Made by a program: the position numbers and the translations under genes
Assembly: GCF_019649055.1 (NCBI RefSeq)
Contig: NW_026570223.1
Coordinates: 310,001 to 374,000, forward strand
Source of the DNA: Paramacrobiotus metropolitanus
Taxonomy: Eukaryota; Tardigrada; Eutardigrada; Parachela; Macrobiotidae
Direction of reading: 5' to 3'
DNA length: 64,000 nt
Part shown: piece by piece, positions 11,433 through 23,919 of the stretch
How positions within the stretch are numbered: position 1 is the stretch's first letter
How the letters are laid out: each line of letters starts with the position of its first letter
The notes under the pieces: model-generated
Seen by the model: the letters and a program-made list of their open reading frames with translations, nothing else
Told to the model about the DNA's origin: nothing
The model's database searches: none

Positions 11433-13525
11433 TCAAACCGTCAGGTAAAAAACAACACCAAAAACTAAAAACAATGAGGGGAACCGTTTTTGGGATGCAT
11501 CGTTTGAGAAAATGCGCGTCTCCGTCCAGGCCACTTGATTCTTGTCCTGAGGAAGCTTCGGATTCTTGCAGTCAATCGGTATGAAGATCTCTTCTCTCGT
11601 TATCGCCGGACTAACGGCTTGGCACATTTCATACAACTGGCCGGCGCTTTTCGGTGCAATCAGTCCGGGATTAACCCGGAAGAGATCCCGCAACCAGGCG
11701 TATTCGCAATCACAATGCCGCAGTCGCAACTGTTGATCGCGAGCAGCCTTTTCGTCCATCCAGGAAGAGAGAAAAAAATTCTTCTCCAGTGCCAGTAAGC
11801 GCAGATCCGGGATGTGCGTGAAGGTATACGGCTCCAGCTCCATCGTGACGCATTCACTGAAGACGATGGAGCGCAGACGGAGATTCTGGGCAAAATCATC
11901 GCGGTGCACCGTTAGCGGTTTCCGGTAACTGTAGTCGCATTTATCGATGGTGAAGCTCAAGAGACTGGTGAAATTCAGTGTCGGCATTTTGCCGGTACAG
12001 CGATAGTGGCAGTTGTACATGGTGAATTCGATAATGTTGCGGCGGATGGGATCCAGAGCCTGGTGGATGAACATACCCTCCGGGAGGAAGTGGTAGTCCA
12101 CGGCCACCGCCATCTTGGTCATCGTGAGGTAGGTGTCGTACATGCCCAGCCGGACTGCGCGATCCGCCCGGACCGTGGCCATGCCCAGGCTGATGTTGCG
12201 GAAAATTAACGAGCTTTGGCTGCGGTTGGGGTGCTTGAAATTCAGGTCCACCACGGACGAACCCACACATTCGGGGATCCTGCAATTCAGCCGAACAATC
12301 ACAGCCCGAAACGTTTGGTTTAAACGCACCAATCTAATGTGCGGTTAAATAAGCGCTCATTAAAACAATTATGAAAATTTTAACGGTCATTACCACACAC
12401 AGGACACTGACAAGTATTTTTATGTATAATATCTGGGTGATCGTTGCACTCACTGTGCATACTCTGCAGTTGAAAATTTCTTTAGACTCAAGGGAAGTAA
12501 GTAAAAGGCTGTTGAATGTTAATTATGTTATATTACAAGATTGCTGGTTAATCTCAATCTACTGAATAACTGTTCGCAATCAAAACGCACATAAGAAAGG
12601 CCATGTTATCGCACTCTTCCTGCTTCATGGGTTGACAGTTGAAGGTGGGAAAAGGTGCCAGTTGGAAAGATGTGGGCACGGATGGCGGTGCCGACGTACT
12701 GGACGTCACATTGCCTGCAATATCGTTGTGGACAATCAAAGAACAATACATATACCTGAGTGCACATATCACAATGGCATATCGTATGCCAAAGCAGTTT
12801 AAAGGTTATTACACCAACTACTACCAAATTACCCATATTATTCACTACCAAATTACCCATATTATTATGGTCACAAATAACAATCAAAAGACGCTAATTA
12901 CAGAATTACAGAATACAGTTTGCGGCCTCCAGTTATGTTAGAATGCATTGTATACAAGTATATATTATTATTGTCATGTGCATTGTATACTCAAACATAT
13001 AATGTATAAAGTATAGATATAACGATTACTTACTGTTCGCGCACCAGTCGAGGCTTTCCTGAGGAAGTGGCTGTAAAGACTGAACTACCACCATCACCAC
13101 TGCAAATTGGAGCGAAATAGAAAAGTAGGCGAACAAGTTTACATATACACATATATATATATCTAAAAAAAGTCTTACATACTGTACCAGTATTACAGTT
13201 TACATATGATCTGTTTTTGCTTTAATTATGTATCTTATCATCATGCGAGCGGAGCCTGATCCTCTTCTGTAATTGCATTTATTAGGTTCTCAAGCAACAT
13301 ATTTGCACACCACTGTAATTCCCGTTTAAACATTTGGAATGCTGCAAATTCCATGTAGTCATTTAATTTATATACCACCCAAACCCCAACATAATTATTT
13401 ACCGATACCTTCAAGGCTTCAACTGCAAAAAGCTCTGCGCAAAAAATAATGATATGTTATAAAGCTGCTTTGTACTTACTGGTGGTAAGGCATATTCCCC
13501 ATAAAAACTCCCTGCTCCAAGTCAT
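11433..13525 (-). CDS. Secreted or GPI-anchored leucine-rich-repeat protein, four exons
   Basis: Exons 13480-13525, 13034-13099, 12591-12714 and 11433-12279 join in frame (phases 1, 1, 2) to 360 aa. The first two exons form a signal peptide (WGICLTTMVMVVVQ core). Next comes a Ser/Thr/Pro-rich linker, then degenerate LRRs (pattern such as LRSIVFSEC and LRLLALEKN about residues 200-260). An LRR C-terminal cap follows, starting CDCEYAWLRDL with two later Cys. The last 18 residues are hydrophobic (SLFLVFGVVFYLTV) and stop without a cytoplasmic tail, which suggests a GPI signal. Likely role: cell-surface binding or adhesion, with an unknown ligand. The exon 3 donor is GTGCGT, weaker than the others, so that border is the least certain. 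The minus-strand gene converges on the fold-back element downstream. Confidence 0.75.
12820..12867. repeat. Two tandem 24-bp units in an intron
   Basis: Two head-to-tail copies of a unit with core CTACCAAATTACCCATATTA, differing only at the last base. They lie in intron 2 of the LRR gene. Confidence 0.85.
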
Positions 13526-15227
13526 TTTCCGATATCGAGGGTCAGGATCGGGAAAATAAAAATATACCGCTCAGGACATCCCAAAAACCGAGAGAATTGT
13601 GCCAAGTCAGGTAAGTGCAGCCGTTAAATGGCCCGTGGCATTATGTTATTGTAGGTCCTCGTGATATAGCTGGCAGCGTTGTACAACCTCTTGCGTCCAT
13701 GTATCTGTACAGTACATGTAAAACAACAAAAACCGAAAGTGTATTTCATTCTGTGGTAAGTTCAAAACTGATGTTTACTACACGCGTGAAATTTTATTAC
13801 AGTGTGTTATGTAGCTTTGCGGCTGGAGTGCCACAGTACCATGGTATACGTAGATCAAGGTTTATCCATATCCAGACGAAGCTTATAAACCGCAAGTGAG
13901 CTGCGGGATCTGTTTACAAGTGCATGTTTATGCACGTACCGTACACAAGATACCCTACTGTACGTTGTGTTTATGTGGTGTTACTAGCGCGTGTTGTGCT
14001 ACGGCCAGGAAGGTTTTACAGTTGATATTAGTTCGTACCTCATACAAAACGCACACACAGCCGGCTCAACTGTACAAACCCGGCACTACATCATAAAAAG
14101 CCGGGAAGCGTATTTAAAATTTATCTGTACATATGTGGTGAGCACCCACAGAAATATTAGAAGCGACTATTTACAGATATGCGTATACTCGTGTAGTTTC
14201 GTCTAAAGGGTACAGTACCCGATAAACTTTGACGCTGTTACGGGGCTCAATGCAATCGATAATAATTATTACGGTGGTCCGTGGATCCATCGTGTTGTCT
14301 GCGGCAGTGATCAGCTGGGATTCCGCCGATATAGCGGCTGCCGGCTCAGAGCGGGCAAATTCTACTCTAGTACCATTGCAGGCATGGCTTGCTGGTATTA
14401 TCCTGCCGAATCGCCGATACAAACAGCTTATGATTAAAATAATTATATTCTCCCGGCCAGGGCAGCCATTTTCATCGACTGCTACTAAACACGTTCTTGA
14501 AAACAAATAATTATGATCTCCGACGTACCGGTATTTTTTATGCTGAAACGTTGTGACGTCAAAATGAATTTCGAGTTAAGCGCTTCTACAGATAAGCACG
14601 TACTGACGAAGGTAGGGATACATCCACCAGATTTTCTAAGACACCCAGAAGACAAAAAAATAAGAAAAGCCTTAAAAGTAATTTTTGCAGGATACAGGAT
14701 GCTGCTTAACGAGTACAATAAACAGATAACTATTCGCCAAGCACGATGTTTTAATAACTGGAGCAGCAAATATGCGAAATTTTGTAGTTTTGTAACTTTT
14801 GTTATGCAAACTTTATTATAGCGTTTACGGCAAGTAGAGTTATGCATGCACAATCTCTGCTTATTTTCATAAAAATGAACAAAATCTTGTTTTGATAAAT
14901 TAGATTCCTTGTAAAATTACGCGTAATGCATGCGGCGTATTGCCACGCCCTGAATTCGTCTGATCCCTGGCCCTAGTAAGCTGAAACCCATCCTCAAGCT
15001 GGTGAGAAATCGGATGCTCATCGCTGATGATCAGCAGTCCATCTGATAAGACGTACTATTTCTCAGCAGCTGGTCTTCCGCAGTTAAAACCGCGACGCCA
15101 CCACGTATACTTTGGAATTAATTGTGGTGATAACGCAGTCATAGTAAAGCATCCCATCGTACACGTTGGTGGTTTGGTTTTCTTGGGTAGATATAATATT
15201 ATTATTATTAATTTTCATCTTTGTAAC
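13526..15227. other. Intergenic, no supported gene
   Basis: Short open frames near 14171-14510 and 14513-14821 match nothing I know and have no splice partners, so I do not call them. An ATT run at 15197-15213 lies just before gene C. Confidence 0.35.
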
Positions 15228-16400
15228 ATGTGGAAATTAGGAGTATTACTGGTACTGGCTACGTGCCGATTAAGCTGGGCTAATCCCAGTTGTGATTTAA
15301 GCAGTGTCTTGCCGTGTATGATGCCAGCCATTGCCTATATGCTTGGTCCCGAAGGGCAGGAATTGGCCACGTTGAAGGACGGCGGAGAGATCAATGAACA
15401 GCAACTACTCGGCATTTGCAGGTAACAGTGGTTATACTTGATGTTTTTCTTATAAAGCATCGCATTTTGCTTTAGCTGACCTTAACTAGCTTTGAGTTAC
15501 TTGGCTGTTTACTTCCACCATATTATAATTATATCTTGTGCGTAATTACAATTAATACGCTTATAACGTATTGCAGTTTTGTCGAATTATTTTCCAAAAG
15601 TAGTGATATTAAATTACGTAAGCGCCGTGTTAATTTTTTTCGCGATATTTACTCCGCGGTATGCACGTATCTGTACACCTGCACCCATGCGAACGTTTGC
15701 CCAACGTAATCGATACCAATGCGATGGCCATTTTCAGATTGGGCCAAAGCACGCTGGGCTGCATGAAAGACCACATTGACCGTTGCGTTCCGCGCAGCAT
15801 CCCCGATATACACGATTTCATGGCCGGCACCGCCAACGTGATGACGGTGTGCGATAAACCGGGCATGTACAGCAATGCCAAGGTGCTGATGAAGTGCAAC
15901 CAGAAGCTGAACGCCACCAGCACCAAATTCCGGCGCTGCACAGAGGATTTGTCCAGCGGTATCCAGGGCATGACCGGCGGCTCGCAGGCCACCGCCACGT
16001 TCAGCACCGACCCCAATAAAGCCCTGGATATGTGGAAGAGCGGCAACATGCTCCGTGACCTTTGCTGGTAATTAGCAAATATTTGCACGCTCAAATTAAT
16101 TTCATTATGATTCTGAACAGTGGCACTGTAATTTTCTAAATTAAGTTTCAGTTTATTTCAGTTTGAGTTACCTTATTAACAAATAAAACACTCTGTATTA
16201 TGCTTTGCGCAGCCAAGCATGTCAACATTTGTTTGTTTGCTTTATTTAGCAAAGTGCAAAACTATAAGAATTGCATGGGTACGGAAGTGACGGATAAATG
16301 CGGTGCGGATGCTGCTGCAGTGGACACCAGTGTCTTTCATGCCATGTTCAACACCTACTCGTGTCAAGGACGTGTTGCTGACTGTTCATCTGTTGCATAG
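15228..16400 (+). CDS. Gene C: small secreted cysteine-rich protein, short third exon
   Basis: Exons 15228-15421, 15738-16067 and 16250-16400 give 224 aa in frame, both introns phase 2. The ATG at 15228 starts a signal peptide (MWKLGVLLVLATCRLSWA) and was preferred over the longer upstream reading, which lacks one. Exon 1 has the family block CMMPAIAYMLGPEGQEL; genes D, E, F and G have close versions (MGPEGQQL, MGPEGQEL). Exon 2 carries CVPRSIPDIHDF and VCDKPGMYSNAKVLMKC, aligned with CVPRDVTD and VCDRPDLYSK in the paralogues. Exon 3 keeps GTEVTDKCG but stops after VADCSSVA, where E and G continue into a Pro/Gly tail. The tail is absent or was lost by a premature stop. Function unknown. Confidence 0.8.
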
Positions 16401-17583
16401 TTTTGTCCCTCCATCCATCTCCAGAATGACGGATGCGGCTTTCATCCGCAGTACTCAAGATCTCTGTTTACCATCTACATGCATCGCTGCTGCGATAATT
16501 GTTGTCTGTATCGCGGAAGTGTGTGACATATGCCCTTTGAACCTGACTTTGTAAAGGTTATCAGATCGGAGCTTTCATCGATCTGCAATGCTCCTGTATA
16601 GAAATCTTACGATATTTCGACCATGGAACAATAAAACGGAACTCGCGTGTATCACCTGCGTGCATTTCATTTTCTAGAAGGCAGTGGGCAAAATCAACGC
16701 GCTCGCACACAAGATGCACAATATAATGATCATTAAGGCTACTTATTTGGGCATTCAAAAAGATCGTTCGCCATACTGCATTAATACGTAGTAGAGGAGA
16801 TTGATTTATTCTTAACTAATCGTACAAACACCCAGTTCTACGCTTTAACAAGATCGGCGGATCTTGTCATCTGGTTTCAGCGCAGCGCTTTGGATTCGTC
16901 GAGAGCCCAGGCATTCCCGACACCTTGCTACTTCCCATTTGACGCTGACTGTTTTTTATATCGTCATACGGAAGCGTTCAACCGCAGTTCTTTTTACTGG
17001 CCTAGTTTAAAGCTTATCGACAATTAAATCTACGGTTGTTTTTAGCACAGGCTGCCTAGATATAAATATATAATCGATGTGAAGTCAATTACTTTATTCA
17101 GTTTATTGAAACTGCCTTGCAGTAATAAAACGTTTAATAGGTTAGTAATCCTGGCAATTTTTTAGCCACTCCTGTGAAATAGAAATGGAAATGTGAAATA
17201 TCTTAAACTGTTGTATGTTGAGATTAAAATGTTTTGTACAGAACCGAATTTCGGTGCTCTGTCGGCGACATTTTAATACAATGGTACCGCACCGACCACT
17301 ACCGGAACGATTTTAGTGCTGCAAATAAAGTTAAGGTACTGTACAAGGAACTGCCGTATACTGCAAAACTTTCAAAAATTATTCATTTTCACTAGACAGA
17401 TCCGGGCAAAGCTACAAAATACTCTGTATTATCAGCGTTTTATAAAACAACATGGGTATAAAGCGGGTTGTATCGCATTGGTGAAATCTTCCAACTGAAG
17501 CATATTTTACACAAGTTGGAATGTTTATAGCAACATTACAGATACAGGTTAAACGTCCTGTCGATGTTTGTGGGCGAAGCGCG
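16401..17583. other. Intergenic between convergent genes C and D
   Basis: No coding evidence on either strand. It holds the 3' ends of both genes; polyadenylation-like CAATAAAAC occurs at 16630. Confidence 0.4.
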
Positions 17584-19718
17584 TTACATGGGTCCACCGG
17601 GTCCGCCAGTACCCGGTATGGGAAATACATGGACCATATTTTTCACATCCAGCGCTTCATCCTCCGCTGTTGGCGGCGCCAGAACTGGACAGTTCTCACC
17701 GCGCGGACCGTTGCACTTCAATGCCTCCACTACGGCATCAAGGACATCGTCCACAATCTGCTGGGCTTCACGTCCACACTTGTCAACCACTTCCGTTCCA
17801 CTACAAGCTTTGGTGGATTTAATGTTACTGCAGTACAACAAATCATAATTATATAAAATGATGCTGGCAAATTTCACTATTGACGACTTTTTTCTATATA
17901 TTCTTATTTAATTATTTCTGTATATCTTTTTCTAGCCATGTATCCTCTAGTGTTGGGTAGTAAAAGTCCTTGCCAATATACTTATTTTTACTATCGGCTT
18001 TTGAAAGTTTACTTATTTTTACTTACTATTCAAAATTTTTCGGGACTTTTACTTACTTTTACTTTTTATTTCAATTTTCCCAAGGACATTTACTTACTAA
18101 ATTAAAGTAAATTTACTAAATAAATGTAATTTAGCATTGAAAGTTTCGAATTGCGTTAGTTTCAAAGCGCAACAGACTACTGAAAATAGTGCAAATAAAT
18201 TTCTTATGCATTAATCGAGCTATACAGGTGCATACTGAAAAATAAATACTGCTGCTTTGGAGGGCGGCAGGCTGGCAGCCGACTACTGCGCACACTCACT
18301 TTACCTGCGAGTGGCGGCGGCGGACACGCCGATTTTCCGTAACGTTGATAAAACGATTTAGTAAATAATTTAGTAAATGATTTTTATTTATTCAACGCTG
18401 AACCTTAATATTTACTTACTTTTTACTATTCCGTCTGCACATTTACTTACTTTTACTTACGTTGTTTCCAAAACCTTACTATTTACTAGACTTTTAATAT
18501 TAGGCGGACTTTTACTAAGTAAATGGCCGTTATTTAATTTTATTTAGTAGCACAACACTAGTATCCTCGTCCATTTATTTTTTAATCCACATTCATGTAC
18601 ACGTATATCTATATTATATATTCTTTTTAATACTCTGTACGGCTGCTAGCGGGATCTATAACTCTATACAGATGATAGATACTTGTACATCCTTTTCTTT
18701 ATTATTAAATATATCATCTTTCATTTGTTTTATTATTAGATTATTATTAGATTATTGCTTTATTATTAGATCTACACATTTGTGTAGATATAATCATTTT
18801 AGTACGACTTCTAATGTTCCCTGTAGTTTCTGATTTTGTATTTTATAGTTTTATGGAAAGACGGGAATTTGTTAAAATCTGCGTACCAGCATATGTCCTT
18901 CATGATCGTTCCGTTGCGCCACTCGGCCAGCCCATCCCCGCTCTGCGGGGTCGTCCTCGCTTGTTCGTTGTACAAGCGAACGGCGCGGTTGCCGCAAGCG
19001 CGGGTTTTCGAGCCACCGGTCTGGTTGAGCGTCTTGCCGCACTGCATTAAAGTGCGGGTTTTATTGTACAGATCCGGACGGTCGCATACTTCCATCAGTT
19101 TCACCAGAGCCACACCAAGCTCGTGTACATCGAGGGCATCACGCGGCACACATTCGCCGATGGCGGTGTTGGCACAGGTCAGCATTTCCTTACCGACTCT
19201 GGGAAAAGATAAGCACAGATAAGAACTACGTTTGCGTACATACGTGTACGTCCATGACCAAGTAGAATACCTACTTCAGCAAGTGCTTCTAATTTTTAAA
19301 GCTTTCTAAACGGAACAAAAACCCTGTGAACCCAGTTCAAACGCTGATTTCAGAATATATATAAAGGCGCGTGTATTTAAAAAAAAACTGTCGTAAATGG
19401 GTTAGAATAATCAAATCAGCAAAACAAATGGAAGACTGAATCAGCAAAAACAAGAAATAAAATCTGAATCGAGCTTGAAGGAAAAGTTGAAGAAACAGCA
19501 GCGGTTAATTCATGGCACCTGCAGATGCTTTTCAAATGCTGCTCCGTGATACCCAGTCCGTCTTTGAGTTGGGCCAATTGTTGACCTTCCGGTCCCATAA
19601 TAAACATGATCATAGGCGTCGTGCAGGGGATAAAAGAGAGATCGCAGGACCTGATCCCAAGTGGATTGGCGGCACCGTACCCGGCAACGGCCAGCAACGT
19701 CACCACAATAAATTTCAT
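17584..19718 (-). CDS. Gene D: small secreted cysteine-rich protein
   Basis: Exons 19519-19718, 18887-19198 and 17584-17827 give 251 aa with phase 2 introns. Signal peptide MKFIVVTLLAVAGYGAA, cleaved before NPLG. Exon 1 has CDLSFIPCTTPMI and MGPEGQQLAQLKDG. Exon 2 has CVPRDALDVHEL, VCDRPDLYNK, LNQTGGSK (an NQT glycosylation site) and CGNRAVRL. Exon 3 has CSGTEVVDKCG, ALKCNGPRGENCP, then PPTAEDE and a short GTGGPGGPM tail. It is nearest to E, F and G. Intron 2 was enlarged by a hAT-type MITE (17948-18560). Probably an extracellular structural or binding protein, but this is inference from composition only. Confidence 0.85.
17948..18560. mobile_element. hAT-type MITE with 8-bp target-site duplication, in intron 2 of gene D
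   Basis: A 613-bp element with ends TAGTGTTGGGTAGTAAAAG and TTTAGTAGCACAACACTA (inverted TAGTGTTGTGCTACTAAA). It is flanked by the exact 8-bp duplication GTATCCTC at 17940-17947 and 18561-18568. The TAGTGTTG terminus and the 8-bp duplication are hallmarks of hAT elements. The interior is rich in TTTACTTAC motifs with one GC-rich patch (18255-18345). No transposase. Confidence 0.9.
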
Positions 19719-22570
19719 CTTGTTGTCTGGGGGCGGGAAAAGATCAACTACAGAATGGCAGAGCAGTCCAGTGTGGTAGATGCTGGTTTAAGTTAAAGCG
19801 AACAATGTTTTTATGCTGCCGGTATGCGATAAAAAATGTCGATCGCAAAATTTCTGTTTCGATCGGTTTGATTTGATTTATTCCAAAGTCGACCTGCATG
19901 AATGCATGTGCGTATGTCACTGTATTGTATACACATGTGCAGCAGATGAGCGGCTTCGTAATAATATTAGTATTGTACTTAATATTAACTGTCCCCATCA
20001 ATAATAAACATACGAGTCATAGTAATATCGGTACATTCATTTAGACGTTTACTTAGACGGGAAACGTATGGATCACAATCACCCTTAAATCAGTGTTTTT
20101 TTGTCTCGAAAAAGACAAAATTTGTCCTGGAAGTATTTTGTCGCAAGCCGACATAACAGAACAATTTTGTCGGTACAAATTGTGCCCTCCCGCCCCCCAT
20201 CGTTGCGGCTGTTTTCTAAATATTTTATTATGCGTATTGATTGTATTCTGTGGTACCATACTATTAACTTTTTTGAGCTTGTGCGGATTCTTTGTATGGG
20301 CGCTTTTCTTTATTAATCAGCAGGGCGATTTAATTCAGTAGTTGTGGTGTATGTATAAATGTTGGAATAGTTTTCGACTGATACAGAAATGACACCGGCA
20401 ACGACCATTTAATTATTCCCGGCAACGAACATTTAGTTAATTTTGGGCAAAATATGTTCATCCTTTCCTGGAAACAAAATTTTTGCTCACTGCGTTCTCC
20501 GGACAGCTGCCGGTTTCTGTGTGGATGGTTTGTACAAACCATCCACTCCAATTTCCCTTGATTAAAATAAAACGTGTGGTTCGATTGGGAAGCACTTAGA
20601 GATTCATAACGGTGCAATTCGCACAATAACTGTGCAACAATTCGCTGCTTTCCAAAGCAAAGAAATAAGCATCAATTCGTAATAAAATGCGGCTGCACTG
20701 TTCAAACGATTTCAAAATCTTTGCCTAAAAGACGCAGTGACACAGCCTGATGCCCCCGGTTGTTATCCCAAATTAAATAGATCCATATGAGCAGCGTGTG
20801 ATAATTATTTATTTGGAAATGTAAGACCAGTGAAATCAAAGATTCAGTGGTGCAGTGCGGTATGAAGCTTGCGATCGACTGAAATTTCTAGTTTTGAGTT
20901 TGCAACTTTGCATCGCGCTGACAACTTTTGCCGCGCGCAATGAAACTGTACATATGGCGCATTCAGCCGTTGCGACGCGACTCCGTGTGAAATCTTGATA
21001 ATTTGTGATAAGAGACTTTTTTGATACCAGTAATATTATCACGGACGCGTCCGTGCGCGTCTGCTATGGGAGTTCAACTATTAACTGCTTAATGTCTTCT
21101 GTTAATTAATCATATGATTAATGAACGGAAACAGGAAAAATGAAAATAATGAAAAACGTTTTACAGTACTTCCGCGGTGTTCGTTATATACCGTAAGCAC
21201 GGTACAGAATAATCTGTGTACAAAATAATCTGTGTAATAATCTGTGTATGCACGGTACACAGATTATATTGTATAACCGTGCCGTAAGTATACATATAGT
21301 ATAAGTATGCAATTGCATATAGCGATAATATAGGTACATATGTTGTGTGAGTATGTGTATCGAGCTGAATTTAGTTAGATCAGTTTAACTTTACCGCCGG
21401 TATACCAGGTATTTTGGCTTTTGAAATAATTTATTGCTGCATCTATCACAAGATCATAAGAGCCGTTATTTTAAAATTTAGCAGTAAGTACTATGGAAAA
21501 AAGCGGACCGTTTCGGTTTTGTGCTTACCGTGATTAGGAATCGGTTTAATTTACAGGCACAAGGCGATTATGTTTTTAATGTTTTTAAGTAATCAACGTA
21601 ATCGGTTAGTATTTCATGGCGCATGTGAAAAATTACACATGCCGACTTTCATTCATAGTGTCTATTCATTTTTTAGCTGCTCCCAAAATTCAGAAGTCCA
21701 TAGGTCATACTATCTCTATTATTATTGTGCGTACTCTCTGTAGTCTGCGTTGATCTCTCTCCAGATTTGTGAAGTGAAGTATTTATAAAGTGATATTATA
21801 AGAAGTATTTTAGATGTTTATACGAAGCGCGGAAGTGCGGAAGTGGTACCCATATAATTATTATATACATGTAAGTAATTATATAAGTACGTATATGCTG
21901 ATGCATAATGATGCATACTGCGTCTCATACATAATTATTGATCAGAGGCAGATTTGATAACCAATTAAGATTAAAAATGAAGAACAAAAAATGAAGAAAA
22001 ACCTATCTTTTAAGGTACTTGTACATCAAGATTCATAGAGGTTTTTCCGTGTATACTACTCGTATTTTGTGGAGGTTTCTCAATATTATAATAGCGTTCT
22101 ATAGTAATGCGGTCGAAAGTCCCGTTACGCATTATAAATTACAGTTATTATACCGTACATAGGTGCGCAAGCAAAAAACGCGCAAAGTGGGTGACTGGAA
22201 AGTGCAGCGGCTGATCACCTTATTTTCACAGTTTTTCAAAATGACAATGCATGAGCGTGTATCCCTTTTTAAAAATTAAAAAAAGGAAAAAATATTTAAT
22301 GTAAAACATAACAAAAATACATAAAGTATATAAAAATATACAAAGTGTATGCAACTGAGCTTTTGCCGATAAAATACAGGATTACTAGTATGTGTATAAG
22401 GTAGCTGCCGATAGGTGCTTGGCATCTGATGTCAGTCTTTGTAATTTCGTACAAAATTTGCCAAACCACGACAATACTCGTGCGAAACGAGATAAAGTTA
22501 TAACTGCCAAGGCGTTATCAGTCAGCGCTGAAAGCGATTTGCATGAACCGACATGCAGACCTGTGTATCA
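19719..22570. other. Long AT-rich intergenic stretch
   Basis: Upstream region of gene D and then about 2.5 kb without a gene on either strand. Short A/T runs and one local tandem repeat only (21205-21265). Confidence 0.4.
21205..21265. repeat. Short tandem and inverted ATAATCTGTGTA repeats
   Basis: Three direct copies of AATAATCTGTGTA followed by an inverted copy, TACACAGATTAT, and by flanking GCACGGTAC on both sides, so the block could fold into a hairpin. Confidence 0.65.
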
Positions 22571-22859
22571 TATGCGTTTTTTTGTGAATCACTCATCCGA
22601 AACATATAAAACTGTCTTTCCATATAAATGGTATTAATAGGGTGTACACGCAATACGCATTGTGCTCCATGAGCTCGCGTCCGCAGTAATTAGCAAAATA
22701 CATATTTATGTGGTGACAGTGTTCATAGCATACAGTACTTGTTTGTTTATGAAATGCACCGGCGCCCATTGCCTTAGCAACAGGCCCGTAGTCCTGTCGT
22801 ATGATCGGAAATTATATAACTCATGCACAAATTCTCGTAGTTATTCGAATTCAATACAG

Positions 22860-23147
22860 CTAAGGCTGCATCCTAAACTCATCCAGAATAGTAATAATTT
22901 CATCGTAGTTCAAGTTTGCATGGTTTTTCCCGGAGCCGCGCCCCCAGACTATGCGCGGATGCTTGGGCATCCGACTCGGTACTTGTACGCACGTAAAGCG
23001 GAGTTTCGGCTCGCAAGTGATCGGTTTGCTAACCAGCTGCCGAACACCCGGACGCGGGCATTCGGGGCTGCTAGACAGAAAGTCTGAGCACATGGGATTT
23101 GCCTGCACCCACCGTTTCCCACAAAACCGGCATCCCAGAACGCCCAA
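22860..23147 (-). other. GC-rich open frame of unknown nature in the 3' flank of gene E
   Basis: A 95-codon minus-strand frame in a patch distinctly richer in G+C than its surroundings (about 22920-23160). The peptide is Cys/Pro/Arg-rich (begins MGVLGCRFCGKRW). It lies in DNA present next to E but absent from the matching flank of pseudogene H (compare 22570-22640 plus 23655 on with 40840-41180), so it was inserted there or lost from H. No family recognised and no clear splice partners. It could be a coding exon or a piece of a mobile element. Confidence 0.25.
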
Positions 23148-23919
23148 AATACATCTCCGTTGCCTTCACCACAACCAGTGAAAGAAAATTGAACGTGAAT
23201 TAAAGAATCCAAAGACATAAGAGTGGCTAATAAATTTAATGCAAAGCGGGTGTCGCCGCTCTAGGCTCTGCTGTGTGCAAGACGTTCTTATGTAGCGAGC
23301 GTGTAACACGCTTGCTAAACAGTTACCTTCTTTTGAGTTGTACTACCCTAAGATAAAAAACAGCAACAATGCACTGTTAACCACGGGGAAACTGCGATTT
23401 AATGTCTGGATGACCATGCGGAAACGTACGCTATTCTCTGAACCTAAATCTAACTTTGTAAAGGTCAACAACGATCAGATCGCTAACAGAGATAGCATTG
23501 ATAAAATCTCCTACATAAACTTTTGCGCGCAGTAATGATATACTGATTGGAAGTAACTGTTGAAGTTTTACAGCTGGCAGAGCTACATCAAATCATGGAA
23601 AGAGAGTATTTTAAGTTTCTTAAGGAAATGCTTAATGCGCTGCCTACGACACCAGTTCTAGTAGAGCAGAATTTTATTTCTTCACCGGGTATCTGCTGAG
23701 CAATTCTTGTGCTGCAAACATTGTGAACATCAATGATCTTATATAGAAAATTCTGATATATCGTTTGTTGCCATTAAAATTTTTGACAGATCCGAAGAAA
23801 ACGTACTATTGTAGCGACAAAGGCGCACTGCATCACGTGTTACAATTTTCTTTAGTACGCTACAGTATTACCAAGCGCCGCCATTAGAACAGTATTTGCC
23901 GGGATGTTATATGCGCCGA

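Noticed and set aside
14171-14821. Open frames on both strands (111, 93 and 102 codons)
   Set aside because: No recognisable motif, no signal peptide and no splice partner; overlapping frames on both strands suggest chance.
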